Source: Hymenobacter sp. YIM 151500-1
Lineage (GTDB): Bacteria > Bacteroidota > Bacteroidia > Cytophagales > Hymenobacteraceae
Direction: 5' to 3'
Assembly (NCBI RefSeq): GCF_025979885.1
Contig: NZ_CP110139.1
Location: 744,001-808,000 of the forward strand
DNA length: 64,000 nucleotides
The notes under the pieces are model-generated. The model had not been told where the DNA came from, ran no database searches, and was given only the letters and a program-made list of their open reading frames with translations. Below are positions 40,261-49,533 of this stretch, piece after piece; positions within the stretch are counted from its first letter, which is position 1; every line of letters starts with the position of its first letter. Both the position numbers and the translations under genes were made by a program.

Positions 40261-40458
40261 AGTGATGAGGTGAAGAGGTAACAGGTAACAGGTAACAGGT
40301 GACAAGTAAGAAAGACCGTCATGCTGAGCCTGTCGAAGCATCTCTACCGCTGGCTAACTTCTTGACGTTTGTTCAACGAAGCGGGAGAGATGTTTCGCGG
40401 GGCTCAGCAGAACAAGCGTGTCACTTGTCACCTGTCACCCCATCACCTCATTACCGTC
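40261..40458. repeat. CGAAGCATCTCT repeat with low-complexity outer arms
   Basis: Outer arms are tandem ggtaacaggtaacaggtgac (40268-40304) and its inverse cttgtcacctgtcacc (40424-40439). Inside, gtcatgctgagcctgtcgaagcatctctacc faces cgggagagatgtttcgcggggctcagc. The element fills the space between the SCO operon and DUF4112 gene. Confidence 0.7.
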
Positions 40459-40944
40459 TCACCAATTCACCGTCTTTCCCCACTCCCAAAGCGCCGTGCC
40501 TAGCTCCCATAGGCCCCAGGCCAGGAGGCCGAAAACCGTCAGTAGCACAAGTAAAAGAATGAGCAGCAGGCCCTTGCCGCTGCCCTGGTATTTGCCTTCG
40601 GCGTAGTGCGCCCGCAGCAGCTCTACGTTGCGGTTGTTGGCTTTATAGGCGAAGTCAAAGAGGTTGCCGACTACGGGAATGGCGCCGATGATGGTGTCGA
40701 GCAGCACGTTCAGGGCCATGCGCACCACCAGGTTGCCGCTGGCGCCGTGGCGCAGCATGGTCAGGATCAGCACGCCCGAAATGGCCAGGGAAGGTAGCCC
40801 GCCCACCACCGGCAGCAGGCCCATAATGGGGTCGAGGCCGAAGCGCCAGGAGGTGCCGGGCACGCGGAACTGGCTGTCGAGCAGGTGGGAAATGCGCACC
40901 ACCCAGCGCAGGCGGTCATCGTTGTCGAAGGTAGGCGTCGCCAT
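40459..40944 (-). CDS. DUF4112 membrane protein
   Basis: A 161-residue protein. DUF4112 shows as RWVVRISHLLDSQFRVPGTSWRFGLDPIMGLLPVVGG, a helix with VLILTMLRHGASGNLVVRMALNVLLDTIIGAIPVVGNLFDFAYKANNRN, then a C-terminal membrane helix (LLLILLLVLLTVFGLLAWGLW). The family is widespread and uncharacterised. ATG 40944 (MATPTFDNDDRL) was chosen over an upstream frame without similarity. The TPR kinase gene ends about 100 bp upstream on the same strand, so they may be co-expressed. Its last codons reach into the repeat arm. Confidence 0.85.
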   Translation of the reverse strand: MATPTFDNDDRLRWVVRISHLLDSQFRVPGTSWRFGLDPIMGLLPVVGGLPSLAISGVLILTMLRHGASGNLVVRMALNVLLDTIIGAIPVVGNLFDFAYKANNRNVELLRAHYAEGKYQGSGKGLLLILLLVLLTVFGLLAWGLWELGTALWEWGKTVNW

Positions 40945-41046
40945 AGGGTAGAAAACAACAGGCAGGTCAGAGCAATACGCAAGAAGCAGGGAGAAGATAA
41001 CCGCCTGGGCAACCACCAGCCGGTGCAGGCAGCCACCCATTGTGGT

Positions 41047-42891
41047 TCATGATGCGGTACCCGGCTCGTCGGGCTCACTAAACACCAGGCTGAAGCACGT
41101 GCCCTGACCAGGGCGCTCCACGGCCAGCGTGGCCTTGAGCTGGCGGCTCAACCCCACCACCAGGCGCAAGCCCAACGAGCGAACCTGCCCCAGCTCCAGC
41201 GCCGGCAAGCCCCCGCCATTGTCGGCTACAAGCAGCTGGTAGGTACGCGGCGGCCCCGTGGGGTGCAGGGTCACGTGCAGCTGGGGCGGGCGGGGGCTGG
41301 TGGCGTAGGCGTACTTGAAGGCGTTGGTGACCAGCTCGTTGACAATCAGCCCCAGCGGCATCACCGTGCCCGTGGACAGCTGGGCTTCGGCCAGGTCTAG
41401 GTGCACGGCCACCGTGGCCGCCTCGCTCTGGTAGGCGCGGGCAATGGCCTGCACCAGCTCCGTCAGGTAGGGGCGCACGGGGATGCTGGTCAGGCTGTTG
41501 GTCTGGTACAGGTTCTGGTGCACCAGGGCCATGCTCTGCACGCGGGTGCGGCTCTCGCGCAGGGCCTCGATGGCGGCCGGCTCGCGCAGGCTTTTGAGCT
41601 GGGAGCTGAGCAGGCTGAGCACGATTTGCAGGTTGTTCTTGACGCGGTGGTGCACCTCTTTCAGCAGCAGCACTTTCTCCTGGTTCTGGGCATTGAGCAG
41701 GCGCACCAGGCGCTGGCGGCGGCGGTAGCGGTAGTACACCGCCCCCGTCAGGCCCAGCAGCAGCACGCTGCTGCCCAGCGCCACGTTGCGCAGCGTGCGC
41801 TGCTGGCGCGTGGCCAGGCGCTGAATCTGGTTGCGCTGGGTTAGAATCTGGATGTCGCGCTCCTGTTGCTGCGCTTCGTAGCGCGCCTGGATATCGGCAA
41901 TGGCGCGAGCTTTGTCCTGGTCAACGAGTTGCTGCTGTAAGGCGTGATACGCTTCGCTGTATCGGTAGGCCTGCTCGTAATTGTTCGTTTTGGCGTAAAG
42001 CCGGCTGATAATGGCGGTAATAGTACCTTGTAGCTGCTTGGCTTCGGCGCGAGTGGCTAGCTTATTGGCCAGCAGGGCGTACACCAGCGCCTGACGCGGC
42101 TGTTGCAGCGAATCGTAGGCCTGCGCCATGGTAGCCAGTATAGTTGCCAGGTTGTATTTGGTATCATTGGGATTGAGTAGAGCCAGGCGGCGGGCGCGCT
42201 GCAAGAGGGGTAGGGCCCGCTCGGGCTGGCCTTCCATAATGTGCAGATCACCCAGATTATTGAGCAGCATAATGCGGTAGCGGGCCGCTGAGGCGGCGTG
42301 GCGCTCCGCCAGGGCCAGAGCCTGCTCATGCCACCGGCGTGAGGCAGCCAGGTTGCCTTGCGCGGCTACGTCGCCGCCCATGGATACGTACGCCCGAACC
42401 AGGCCCAGCGTATCGTGAGCTTGGTGAGCCAGCCGCAAGGCCTCCTGGTTGAGCCGTATGGCATGTTCGTACTCCTGAGCCTGCGACTGTAGATTAGCCA
42501 ATCCATTGACGACTTCGCTGGCGCGGGACAGGTCCCCGTGTTTCTTCCAGATAGTCAGAGCTTCCAGCCAGAGCGGATGAGCAGCTGAGAAGTCGCCTAA
42601 ATCATAGTATAAGTCGCCGGCATACTGCAGGGCCATGCCCACGCCCAGCTCCCACCGCAGACGACGGGCTAAGTGCAGGGCCTGCTGAGTTTGCTGCAAG
42701 GCGGCGCGCCCCTGGTTGATCTGGAACAGCTGATAGCTCAGGTGCAGCATCGTGCGCACGCGCGCCGTGTCCTGGGCCGGAGAGGAGGCTAGCACCCGGC
42801 GCAGGCTGTCAACCTGCCGCCGGGCTTGCCCCACGACGCTACTGCTACACAGCCAGATAAGCAGCAGCATTCCAATCAAACAACGACGCAT
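41047..42891 (-). CDS. TPR-containing sensor histidine kinase (HisKA_2 type)
   Basis: A 614-residue periplasm-facing sensor. Signal (MRRCLIGMLLLIWLCSSSVV) is followed by about eight tetratricopeptide repeats to residue ~330 (for example GMALQYAGDLYYDLGDFSAA, AYVSMGGDVAAQGNLAAS, NNLGDLHIMEGQPERALP). Next come a coiled coil, a single membrane helix (RNVALGSSVLLLGLTGAVYYR), then the HisKA_2 dimerisation box HHRVKNNLQIVLSLLSSQLKS, and the ATPase N box GLIVNELVTNAFKYAY with ADNGGGLP. Such kinases usually partner with LytTR or LuxR regulators; none is adjacent. Confidence 0.92.
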   Translation of the reverse strand: MRRCLIGMLLLIWLCSSSVVGQARRQVDSLRRVLASSPAQDTARVRTMLHLSYQLFQINQGRAALQQTQQALHLARRLRWELGVGMALQYAGDLYYDLGDFSAAHPLWLEALTIWKKHGDLSRASEVVNGLANLQSQAQEYEHAIRLNQEALRLAHQAHDTLGLVRAYVSMGGDVAAQGNLAASRRWHEQALALAERHAASAARYRIMLLNNLGDLHIMEGQPERALPLLQRARRLALLNPNDTKYNLATILATMAQAYDSLQQPRQALVYALLANKLATRAEAKQLQGTITAIISRLYAKTNNYEQAYRYSEAYHALQQQLVDQDKARAIADIQARYEAQQQERDIQILTQRNQIQRLATRQQRTLRNVALGSSVLLLGLTGAVYYRYRRRQRLVRLLNAQNQEKVLLLKEVHHRVKNNLQIVLSLLSSQLKSLREPAAIEALRESRTRVQSMALVHQNLYQTNSLTSIPVRPYLTELVQAIARAYQSEAATVAVHLDLAEAQLSTGTVMPLGLIVNELVTNAFKYAYATSPRPPQLHVTLHPTGPPRTYQLLVADNGGGLPALELGQVRSLGLRLVVGLSRQLKATLAVERPGQGTCFSLVFSEPDEPGTAS

Positions 42892-43078
42892 ACAGGCAGT
42901 AAGCAAGGGATGATCCGGCAAGAAAGCTAATGGCATCCAACTTACCCGGTGTTTGCCTGCTATAGAAAACAAAATCCAGCGGCCTACAAAGTCCCCGGGC
43001 CTGGCAGCTGGCAGGTAAAAAGGCTTCGATAAACAACATCAGCAGGCGAAGCGCCGGCCGCCGGAGCTTTTTCCCCAT

Positions 43079-44530
43079 TTACCGTCGCACCGGCGGGAGC
43101 AGGTCAATCCAGCCGTCTTCGCTGACGACGATGGCCAGGCAGGCGTAGCGGCTGCTTTCCACGTAGCGCAGGGCCGAGTTGTAGCGGGAGCCGCGGCTGG
43201 AGTCGCCCTTGGCGGTGGCCAGGCCGTCGAGGATGGCGCCGATGGCGTAGCAGGTACCGGCCGGGTCGACGAGCACGGCCCCGTCGATGTTGGTGACCAG
43301 GCGCAGCACCGAGGGCGTCATCAGGCGCGGGGCCACCCGGAAGCACTGGCGGGTGAGGCGGGCGGCCTCCTGGGCCGCGCCTTCCGAAATCACCAGAATG
43401 GTGCCGTTGGGCTGGCTGGTAGCCTTGAGCGTCAGCTCCCACAGGTAGGCTACGCCGGCCGCGTCCAGGCCCGGAAACACCCGGCTGATGGCCTGGGCGA
43501 AGTTGTTTTCCTCTACCGTGCCCTGGGGCAGGCGCGGGGTGTTCGACACTACCTTCATCATTAGCTGGGTGTCGTGGCTTAGCTCCCAGCTGTAGTGCTT
43601 GGTGAAGTGCACCGTAAACAGGGGCTCGTACTGCGGGTCGGTGGGCTCGACCAGGTAGCCCAGCCCGAACACGTCGGTGGCGTCGGTGATGAGGGCGGTG
43701 CGGTCCTCGCTTAGCTCCAGCAGCTTCCGGATGCGGCGGTAGTCGCGCAGCGGAATGGGCGTTTCCAGCGTAAGCACCGGCACCACGGCGGGGTGGTGGC
43801 GGCGGGCTATGAGCATGATGCCGACGCCCTCGTCGCCCTCGTGGCGCAGGGCGGCCACGCCGTTGCAGGCATCATAGAGGCCGTGGGTGCCCTGGGCCAC
43901 GCGCAGCATAAAGCGTCGCCCCGCCGCCCGCAGCACCTCGTTGTAGTCGCGGTCCAGCACGGGCCGGTCGTCGTCGGTATCCGACTCGCGCAGGGCCCGG
44001 CTGGAGTCTTGCAGAAACTCCTGCACCGTGGCCGCCAACAGGGAGGCCGGCTTGATGGCGCCCGTGGGCCCCGGCAGGGCGTAGTAGCCGTGGTACACCT
44101 CGGCCGAGAGCTGTAGAATCACCACCACCAGGTAGCCGTTTACGCTCACGGGCAGGGAGCAGAAGCTCACCCGGTCTTCGCCGCGCCGGGCCACCAGGTC
44201 GGCCAGGATGTGCTCGGTGGCGCGCCGCAGCAGCTCGTACCAGCGCAGCTTCTCGTACCGGTCCTGGTCCAGGGGGTGCAGGTGGTACACCACCTCGCGC
44301 GGGCCGTCGGGCTCCAGGGCGGCGGCATGGGTCTTTACGTCGGCAAAGTCGGTGGGGCGGTAGCGGTGGGCGGCCGGCTCGAGTACCACGGCATCAGGGG
44401 CGTCGGCCTCGCGGGCCGAGGCCAGCCCCAGCAGAAACACTTCCGGCTTCAGGTTCCGGTCGAGCAGGTTGAAGATGCCATCGGCAAACAGCTGGGCCGA
44501 AACGCGGAAAAGATTTTGTTGTTCCCACAT
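43079..44530 (-). CDS. DisA_N-domain protein (possible diadenylate cyclase)
   Basis: A 483-residue soluble protein whose last ~130 residues match the DisA_N/DAC domain that makes c-di-AMP from two ATP: PNGTILVISEGAAQEAARL, RLVTNIDGAVLVDPAGTCYAIGAILDG near residue 415, and GDSSRGSRYNSALRYVESS near 450. The DGA motif is intact, but the usual RHR is RYN here. The first ~340 residues are unlike known sensors; they include a region with RYRPTDFADV and a repeated alpha/beta segment (FSSLPVSVNG-like, LDRDYNEVLRAAGRRFMLRVAQGTHG). ATG 44530 was chosen (MWEQQNLF). Divergent from a small membrane protein gene. Confidence 0.8.
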   Translation of the reverse strand: MWEQQNLFRVSAQLFADGIFNLLDRNLKPEVFLLGLASAREADAPDAVVLEPAAHRYRPTDFADVKTHAAALEPDGPREVVYHLHPLDQDRYEKLRWYELLRRATEHILADLVARRGEDRVSFCSLPVSVNGYLVVVILQLSAEVYHGYYALPGPTGAIKPASLLAATVQEFLQDSSRALRESDTDDDRPVLDRDYNEVLRAAGRRFMLRVAQGTHGLYDACNGVAALRHEGDEGVGIMLIARRHHPAVVPVLTLETPIPLRDYRRIRKLLELSEDRTALITDATDVFGLGYLVEPTDPQYEPLFTVHFTKHYSWELSHDTQLMMKVVSNTPRLPQGTVEENNFAQAISRVFPGLDAAGVAYLWELTLKATSQPNGTILVISEGAAQEAARLTRQCFRVAPRLMTPSVLRLVTNIDGAVLVDPAGTCYAIGAILDGLATAKGDSSRGSRYNSALRYVESSRYACLAIVVSEDGWIDLLPPVRR

Positions 44531-44778
44531 AGGGCGGGGCGGAGCGGGGGTGGGGCCGGAACAGGTGTGCAAACCGACAGGTACGAAAAAAACAGGGCGG
44601 AGGCCGGGCGCCGCGCAAGATTTCGGCCAACTTCCCGCCCCGCTCAACCAGAACCTCCCGCTAAAGTGCTTCGGCGTCGCAGGGCAATAAGCACGTTTCG
44701 GGGCAACATCGGGCCGCGCGGGCGGTTGTATCCGCATAAAACCGGCTCGTTGTGCTTGCACTGCGCCGCTGGCCGGCG

Positions 44779-44786
44779 TATCTTCG
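44779..44786 (+). promoter_or_regulatory. -7 box TATCTTCG
   Basis: TATCTTCG, one mismatch from TAnnTTTG, ends 28 nt before the ATG of the small membrane protein gene at 44815. Confidence 0.45.
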
Positions 44787-44814
44787 GTTTGTTTCCCGTT
44801 CGCACCCCGTCGTT

Positions 44815-45075
44815 ATGTTTTTCGATTTACTTCTGGCTGGCTTGTTTGCCATGTCGCTGCTGCCGCTCACGACGGGGTACTGCGCCTACAGCTACGGCCG
44901 CTCGTTCTGGCTGTGGTTTGTGCTGGGCTGGCTGCTGCCCATCGTCTCGTTCTTTATCCTGTTTGCCCTCATCATCCGCCAGCAGCTCGACCACGGCCAG
45001 CGCCTGCTCGACGAAGCCAAAGACATCCTGACCGCCGCCGAAGAAGCCGAGAAAGTACGGCTGGGAGGGAAATGA
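44815..45075 (+). CDS. Small two-helix membrane protein, hypothetical
   Basis: An 86-residue protein. Two hydrophobic helices (FFDLLLAGLFAMSLLPLTTGYCAY and FWLWFVLGWLLPIVSFFILFALII) flank a short YGRS loop; the C-terminal ~30 residues are charged and helical (HGQRLLDEAKDILTAAEEAEK). This is a hairpin-like membrane protein, reminiscent of phage-shock or CcoQ-like small proteins, but I recognise no family. Its final codons overlap the start of a nested inverted repeat. Confidence 0.6.
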   Translation: MFFDLLLAGLFAMSLLPLTTGYCAYSYGRSFWLWFVLGWLLPIVSFFILFALIIRQQLDHGQRLLDEAKDILTAAEEAEKVRLGGK

Positions 45076-45387
45076 GGGAAATGAGGGAAATGTGAGGAAT
45101 GTGAGGGGAATGTGGAGAATGTGAGAAATATGAGAAATGTGAGAAAATGAACCACGAGCCCTAGCAGGGCGGCATATCGGTAGCCCGTCGAAGTCGTAAG
45201 AACAGCAGAGCCCCAGCGGGGCGGCACCTCTTGTCCGCGGACGGTGGTGTCGCCCCGCTGGGGCTTTGAGCACATAAGGAGCACTGGTTTCTACCGATAT
45301 GCCGCCCCTCCGGGGCTCATGGTTCATTTTTCACATTCTTCACATTTTCCACATTCCTCACATTTTCCCCACATTTCCCTCATTTTC
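45065..45387. repeat. Three-layer nested palindromic element
   Basis: Outer arms: degenerate gggaaatgtgaggaatgtgag tracts (45065-45148) and their inverse (45322-45387). Middle: gagccctagcagggcggcatatcggtag (45156-45183) against ctaccgatatgccgcccctccggggctc (45293-45320). Inner stem of 20 bp: 45209-45228 against 45246-45265 (agccccagcggggcggcacc). It sits between convergent genes and its outer arms reach into both coding ends. Sister copies: 14484 and 35101. Confidence 0.85.
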
Positions 45388-46626
45388 AAACAGCCACGCC
45401 AGCGCGCCGTGGGCGGCCCAGGCGCCGGTGCTGAAGCAGCCTTGCAGGAGGTAGCCGCCGGTGGGGGCTTCCCAGTCCAGCATCTCGCCGGCCAGGAAGG
45501 TGCCAGGGCGGCGGCGCAGCATCAGGTGGTCGTCTACCTCGTCCCAGGCCACGCCGCCGGCCGTGCTGATGGCTTCTGCCAGCGGACGCAGGCCGGTGAC
45601 AGGGATGGGCAGGGCCGTCAGGGCCGACACTACCGCGTCGGGGGGCGGAAGGTTGGCGGGCAGGGAAGTCAGCTCCCGTAGCAGCGTGGGAGCGGGCGGC
45701 CCCAGGCGAAACACGTCTTTGAGCAGGGCCGTGAGGGTGGAGGGCAGCCGGCGGCGGTGCAGCCTGGCCCGCAGCTGCTCGGGCGGCAGCATGGGCTTCA
45801 GGTTGAGGTGCAGCCAGGCCGGACTGCCCGCGGCCAGGCGTTGGCGCAGCTCGGGCGTGAGGGCGTACACGGGCGTGCCTTCCAGGCCGTAGTCGGTGAG
45901 CATGATTTCGCCGGGTACCGTGCGGCCCCCGCAGCTCAGGGCTACGTTCTTGAGCGGCTGCCTGCCCACCTTTTCCCGAAAAAACGCCGACCACGCCACC
46001 TCCGCCCCGCAGTTGCTGGGCGCGAAGGGCTCCAGGCGTACGCCCAGCTCGGCCAGCGGCCCGGTCCAGCGGCCATCGGAGCCGGTTTTGGGCCAGCTGG
46101 CTCCGCCCAGGGCCAGCACCGCAGCGGCAGGCGTAGCGGTGACTACCGCACCGGTGGCCTCGTCGAGCAGGCGCAGGCCGCGGGGGCCGTCGAAACCCAA
46201 CCAGCGGTGGCGGGTCCGGATACTGACGCCCAGGCCGGCCAGCCGGTTCAGCCAGGCCCGCAGCAGGTGGGCGGGCTTGTGCTCAGGCTGCGGAAACACC
46301 CGCCCGCTGGTGCCCACAAACGTGCCAATGCCCAGCTCCTGAGCCCACTGCCGCAGGTGCTCGGGCGAGAAGTGCGCCAGAAAGCGGGCAAACTCGGGCT
46401 GGCGGGCCGCGTAGCGCGTCTGGAACGTCGGCAGCGGCTCCCCGTGGGTCAGGTTGAAGCCCCCGTGCCCGGCCACCAGAAACTTCCGCCCCACCGTGGC
46501 CTGAGCCTCGTACACCGTAACCCGGCAGCCGGCCCGCGCCAGGTGCTCGGCGGCCAGCAGCCCGGCCGGCCCCCCGCCTACCACGGCCACCTCGGGCCCC
46601 ATTCCGGCTAGTGCTGAAATCGACAT
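45358..46626 (-). CDS. TIGR03862-family FAD oxidoreductase (HI0933/BaiN-like)
   Basis: A 422-residue flavoprotein. The N-terminal Rossmann FAD site is VAVVGGGPAGLLAAEHLARAG, followed by YEAQATVGRKFLVAGHGGFNLTHGE, typical of the HI0933/TIGR03862 family. Later motifs: GTSGRVFPQPEHKPAHLLRAWL, VLALGGASWPKTGSDG and the C-terminal GGVAWDEVDDHLML...GTFLAGEMLDWEAPTGGYLLQGCF. The reaction is unknown for most members; BaiN relatives reduce bile acid derivatives. ATG 46626 was chosen. The final residues (FENEGNVGKM) are encoded in the repeat arm that begins at the 3' end. Confidence 0.9.
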   Translation of the reverse strand: MSISALAGMGPEVAVVGGGPAGLLAAEHLARAGCRVTVYEAQATVGRKFLVAGHGGFNLTHGEPLPTFQTRYAARQPEFARFLAHFSPEHLRQWAQELGIGTFVGTSGRVFPQPEHKPAHLLRAWLNRLAGLGVSIRTRHRWLGFDGPRGLRLLDEATGAVVTATPAAAVLALGGASWPKTGSDGRWTGPLAELGVRLEPFAPSNCGAEVAWSAFFREKVGRQPLKNVALSCGGRTVPGEIMLTDYGLEGTPVYALTPELRQRLAAGSPAWLHLNLKPMLPPEQLRARLHRRRLPSTLTALLKDVFRLGPPAPTLLRELTSLPANLPPPDAVVSALTALPIPVTGLRPLAEAISTAGGVAWDEVDDHLMLRRRPGTFLAGEMLDWEAPTGGYLLQGCFSTGAWAAHGALAWLFENEGNVGKM

Positions 46627-46650
46627 GCCGGCAAAATTCCGCAATTCACG

Positions 46651-48435
46651 CTACACCTCACTTTCCTTGATGAGCTGGCGGCGGTAGTTGGCCAAGATGG
46701 TGGACTTAAGGATGAAGCCCACGTACCGGTCGTGGCCGTTGACGACGGGCAAGGCCGGGGCGCCCAGCTCCTCCATGCAGCGCAGCGTGTCCGTGATGGT
46801 GTCGTCGGGGCGGACCACGGCGGGCGGGTCTATCATCAGGTCGCGCACGCGGGTGGTGGTGTAGTGCTCGTCGTCGAAGAGGGCGTCGCGCACGGTGTCC
46901 AGCGTGACCACGCCGTGCAGGTGGCCCTCGGCGTCTACCACCGGAAACACGTTGCGGGTGGCGTGGCGGAAGGTGTTTACCAGCTCACCCAGCGTATCGG
47001 TGGGGCGCACCGGCTGGAAGTCGGTTTGCACCAATTGAAACAAGTCGAGCTGGGCCAGCAGGCCCCGGTCGCGGTCCTGGTGCACGTACACGCCGCGCTG
47101 CACCAGCTTGCGCGTGTACACCGAGTACGGCTCGAAGTAGCGCGTAATCAGATACGACACCGACGTAACCACCATCAAGGGCACGAACATGGCGTAGCCG
47201 CCCGTGATTTCGGCAATGAGGAAGATGCCGGTGAGCGGGGCGTGCACCACGCCGGCCAGCGTGCCGGCCATGCCCAGCACAATAAAATGCACCTCGGAAA
47301 TAGGGTAGAGGCCGCTCAGGTTGATGAGGCGGGCGAAAATAAAGCCGCACAAGGCGCCGGCAAACAGCGAGGAGCCGAACATGCCCCCGTTGCCGCCAGC
47401 CCCAATCGTAATGGTTGTGGCTGCCACTTTCAGCAGCATACTGCCGGCCGCCACCAGCAGCACCAGCCACACGCTGTCGTCGCGGTACACCGAGAACAGG
47501 GAGCCGTCGACGAGCTGGCTGGCGTGGCCGCCCAGCAGCAGTTGCACGATGTTGTAGCCCTCGCCGTAGAGGGGCGGGAAGATGAACACCAGCAGCCCCA
47601 AGGCCAGGCCGCCCAGCAGCACCTTGCGAAACGTACCGCGCTGCCGCTCAAAAAACTTATCGGCCCAGAAGTACACCCGAATCATGTACACCGACAGCAG
47701 GGCCGTGAACAGGGCCAGCATCAGGTAAAACGGCACCGCCTCCACCGGCCAGGAGGTGGTAATCAGCACGAAGGGCTGGCCCGCGTACAGGGCCTTGGAC
47801 ACCACCGTGGCCGTGGCCGAAGAAATGAGCAGGGGCACGAAATACGCCGCCGACAGCTCCGACAAAATCACCTCGACGGCGAACAGCACCCCGGCAATAG
47901 GCGAGTTGAAGATGGCCGCCACGCCCGCCGCCGCCCCGCAGCCCGTGAGCAGGCGCCGCTCGCGCCGCCCGATGCGCAGCACCCGCGCCGTGTTGGAGCC
48001 AATGGCCGAGCCCGTGACGGAAATGGGCGCCTCCAACCCCGCCGAGCCCCCAAACGTCACGGTCAGAAACGAGGTAACCAGCTGGGAGTACAGCTTGCTG
48101 CGGGGCACGATGCTGCCCTGCCGGGCAATGTTGTAGATGACGGGCCCGATGCCGCGGGACAGGTTGCCGCCCAGCACGTAGCGCGTAAACAGCACGGTCA
48201 GGGCCACCCCGATGATGGGGTAAAAGGACAAGGCAAATACCCGGTACTGCTCGGGCACCCAGCTGTAGAGCAGCTCCTGGCTGCTGTGCACCGAGGTTTT
48301 CAGCAGCACGGCCGCCAGCCCCGCCACTATCCCCACCAGGATGCTTACCACAATCAGGTACACCCGGTCGTTGACGTGGCGCAACCGCCACAGCAGCAAC
48401 GGACTCAGTAACCGGTGAATCGTGTTTTTGGGCAT
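46651..48435 (-). CDS. ClC-type chloride channel/antiporter with CBS pair
   Basis: A 594-residue inner-membrane protein. The ClC fold is evident: GIGPVIYNIARQG near residue 90, TFGGSAGLEAPISVTGSAIGS with the gating Glu (GLEAP, near 134), GCGAAAGVAAIFNSPIAGVLFAVE, GAGGNGGMFGSSLFAGALCG and GMAGTLAGVVHAPLTGIFLIAEITGGY. Residues ~455-590 hold two CBS domains (VFPVVDAEGHLHGVVTLDTVRDAL and ALPVVNGHDRYVGFILKSTILANY) that may bind adenine nucleotides. The intact Glu suggests a Cl-/H+ exchanger. ATG 48435 gives the standard start. Confidence 0.92.
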   Translation of the reverse strand: MPKNTIHRLLSPLLLWRLRHVNDRVYLIVVSILVGIVAGLAAVLLKTSVHSSQELLYSWVPEQYRVFALSFYPIIGVALTVLFTRYVLGGNLSRGIGPVIYNIARQGSIVPRSKLYSQLVTSFLTVTFGGSAGLEAPISVTGSAIGSNTARVLRIGRRERRLLTGCGAAAGVAAIFNSPIAGVLFAVEVILSELSAAYFVPLLISSATATVVSKALYAGQPFVLITTSWPVEAVPFYLMLALFTALLSVYMIRVYFWADKFFERQRGTFRKVLLGGLALGLLVFIFPPLYGEGYNIVQLLLGGHASQLVDGSLFSVYRDDSVWLVLLVAAGSMLLKVAATTITIGAGGNGGMFGSSLFAGALCGFIFARLINLSGLYPISEVHFIVLGMAGTLAGVVHAPLTGIFLIAEITGGYAMFVPLMVVTSVSYLITRYFEPYSVYTRKLVQRGVYVHQDRDRGLLAQLDLFQLVQTDFQPVRPTDTLGELVNTFRHATRNVFPVVDAEGHLHGVVTLDTVRDALFDDEHYTTTRVRDLMIDPPAVVRPDDTITDTLRCMEELGAPALPVVNGHDRYVGFILKSTILANYRRQLIKESEV

Positions 48436-48499
48436 GAGCAAAAGTCCCCGCAAGAAACAGGCCGCACCGCCAGCTAGCCTACGCAACCTACTAAAAATG

Positions 48500-48708
48500 A
48501 GTGGATGGTGAGAGGGTGAAGAGGTGATGAGGTAAATGGTGACAGGTAACAAATAGCCCGTCATGCTGAGCTTGTCGAAGCATCTCTACCGCTGGCTAAT
48601 TCAATCATTCAACGAAGCGGGAAAGATGCTTCGACTTCGCCTCCGGCTCCGCTCCGCATGACGGTCTTCTTACTACCCTAGCACCTCATCACCAAAACCA
48701 CCCATCAC
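48500..48708. repeat. CGAAGCATCTCT repeat with low-complexity arms
   Basis: gtcatgctgagcttgtcgaagcatctctacc (48560-48590) faces ggaaagatgcttcgacttcg...gcatgacgg (48619-48664). Outer arms are gatgaggtaaatggtgacaggt-type tracts (48500-48550) against tagcacctcatcaccaaaaccacccatcacc (48678-48708). The element fills the gap between ClC and MscS genes. Confidence 0.7.
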
Positions 48709-49533
48709 CTACTGGCTCAACGCGGGTACGCCCAGGCCGGCGCCCCGCAGCTCCAGCTTGATTTGCTCCATAAGCTGGCTTTTGGTCTGGAGCACGCCGC
48801 GGCGGTAGTCTTCGGCGTCGGTCCAGAAAAACACGCGCAGGTCGACGGTGGTGGCGGTGGCTTTTTCCAGGTTGACGTAGGGTGGGCGCGGGGCCTGCTG
48901 CACCTGAGGTACGGTGCGCAGGTAGCCGAGGATGAGGTCAACGGCCACGGCGGGCGTCACGTCGGGGCCCAGCTCCACGCTCACCAGGAAATCCTGGCGC
49001 AGGTTTCCGTCGCGGGTAAAGTTGGTGAGCGGCTCTTTGAGCACCAGGGAGTTGGGCAGGAAGATGTGCTTGCCGTCGAAGGTGCGCATGAGGGTGGTGC
49101 GCAGGTTCAGGGCCTCCACGTGCCCAATCATGTCCCGAATCTGCACCGTGTCGTTGATGCGGAAGGGCCGGTTGAAGGCCAGGATGACGCCGGCCAGGAA
49201 GTTTTCGGCAATATCCTTGAAGGCAAAGCCTACGATAAACGCCGACAGCCCGGCCCCGGCCAGCAGCCCGCTGACCATGCCACTGAGCCCCACCACCTGC
49301 AAGGCCAGCAACGCCCCCAGCAGCAGCAGGCCCCAGTGGCTGAAGCGGGTGAGAAAGTCGGCCAGCAGCGGGTCGTCGGTGCGCCGGCGCAGGCGGCCGC
49401 CGATGAGGGCGCTCAGCCGCCGGGCCACCACGCCGGCCAGGGCCAGCACCACCACGGCCACCAGCAGCCGGGGCAGCACAAACAAAAACTGCTGCCAGTA
49501 CGCCAGCAGTACGCCACGCAAATCCTGGTTCAT
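48709..49533 (-). CDS. Small-conductance mechanosensitive channel (MscS family)
   Basis: A 274-residue inner-membrane channel that opens under membrane tension and releases solutes after osmotic downshock. Three helices are seen: LFVLPRLLVAVVVLALAGVVA, LLLLGALLALQVVGL and the pore helix SGLLAGAGLSAFIVGFAFKDIAENFLAGV with alternating Gly/Ala. The beta domain follows (RINDTVQIRDMIGHVEALNLRTTLMRTFDGKHIFLPNS), then the alpha/beta C-terminal part. Length is standard for E. coli MscS. ATG 49533 fits the family start. Confidence 0.93.
   Translation of the reverse strand: MNQDLRGVLLAYWQQFLFVLPRLLVAVVVLALAGVVARRLSALIGGRLRRRTDDPLLADFLTRFSHWGLLLLGALLALQVVGLSGMVSGLLAGAGLSAFIVGFAFKDIAENFLAGVILAFNRPFRINDTVQIRDMIGHVEALNLRTTLMRTFDGKHIFLPNSLVLKEPLTNFTRDGNLRQDFLVSVELGPDVTPAVAVDLILGYLRTVPQVQQAPRPPYVNLEKATATTVDLRVFFWTDAEDYRRGVLQTKSQLMEQIKLELRGAGLGVPALSQ

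Noticed and set aside
46732..48411. 559-residue open frame on the plus strand opposite the ClC gene
   Set aside because: His/Gln/Gly-rich nonsense composition, fully antisense to a conserved channel; a by-product of GC-rich codon use.
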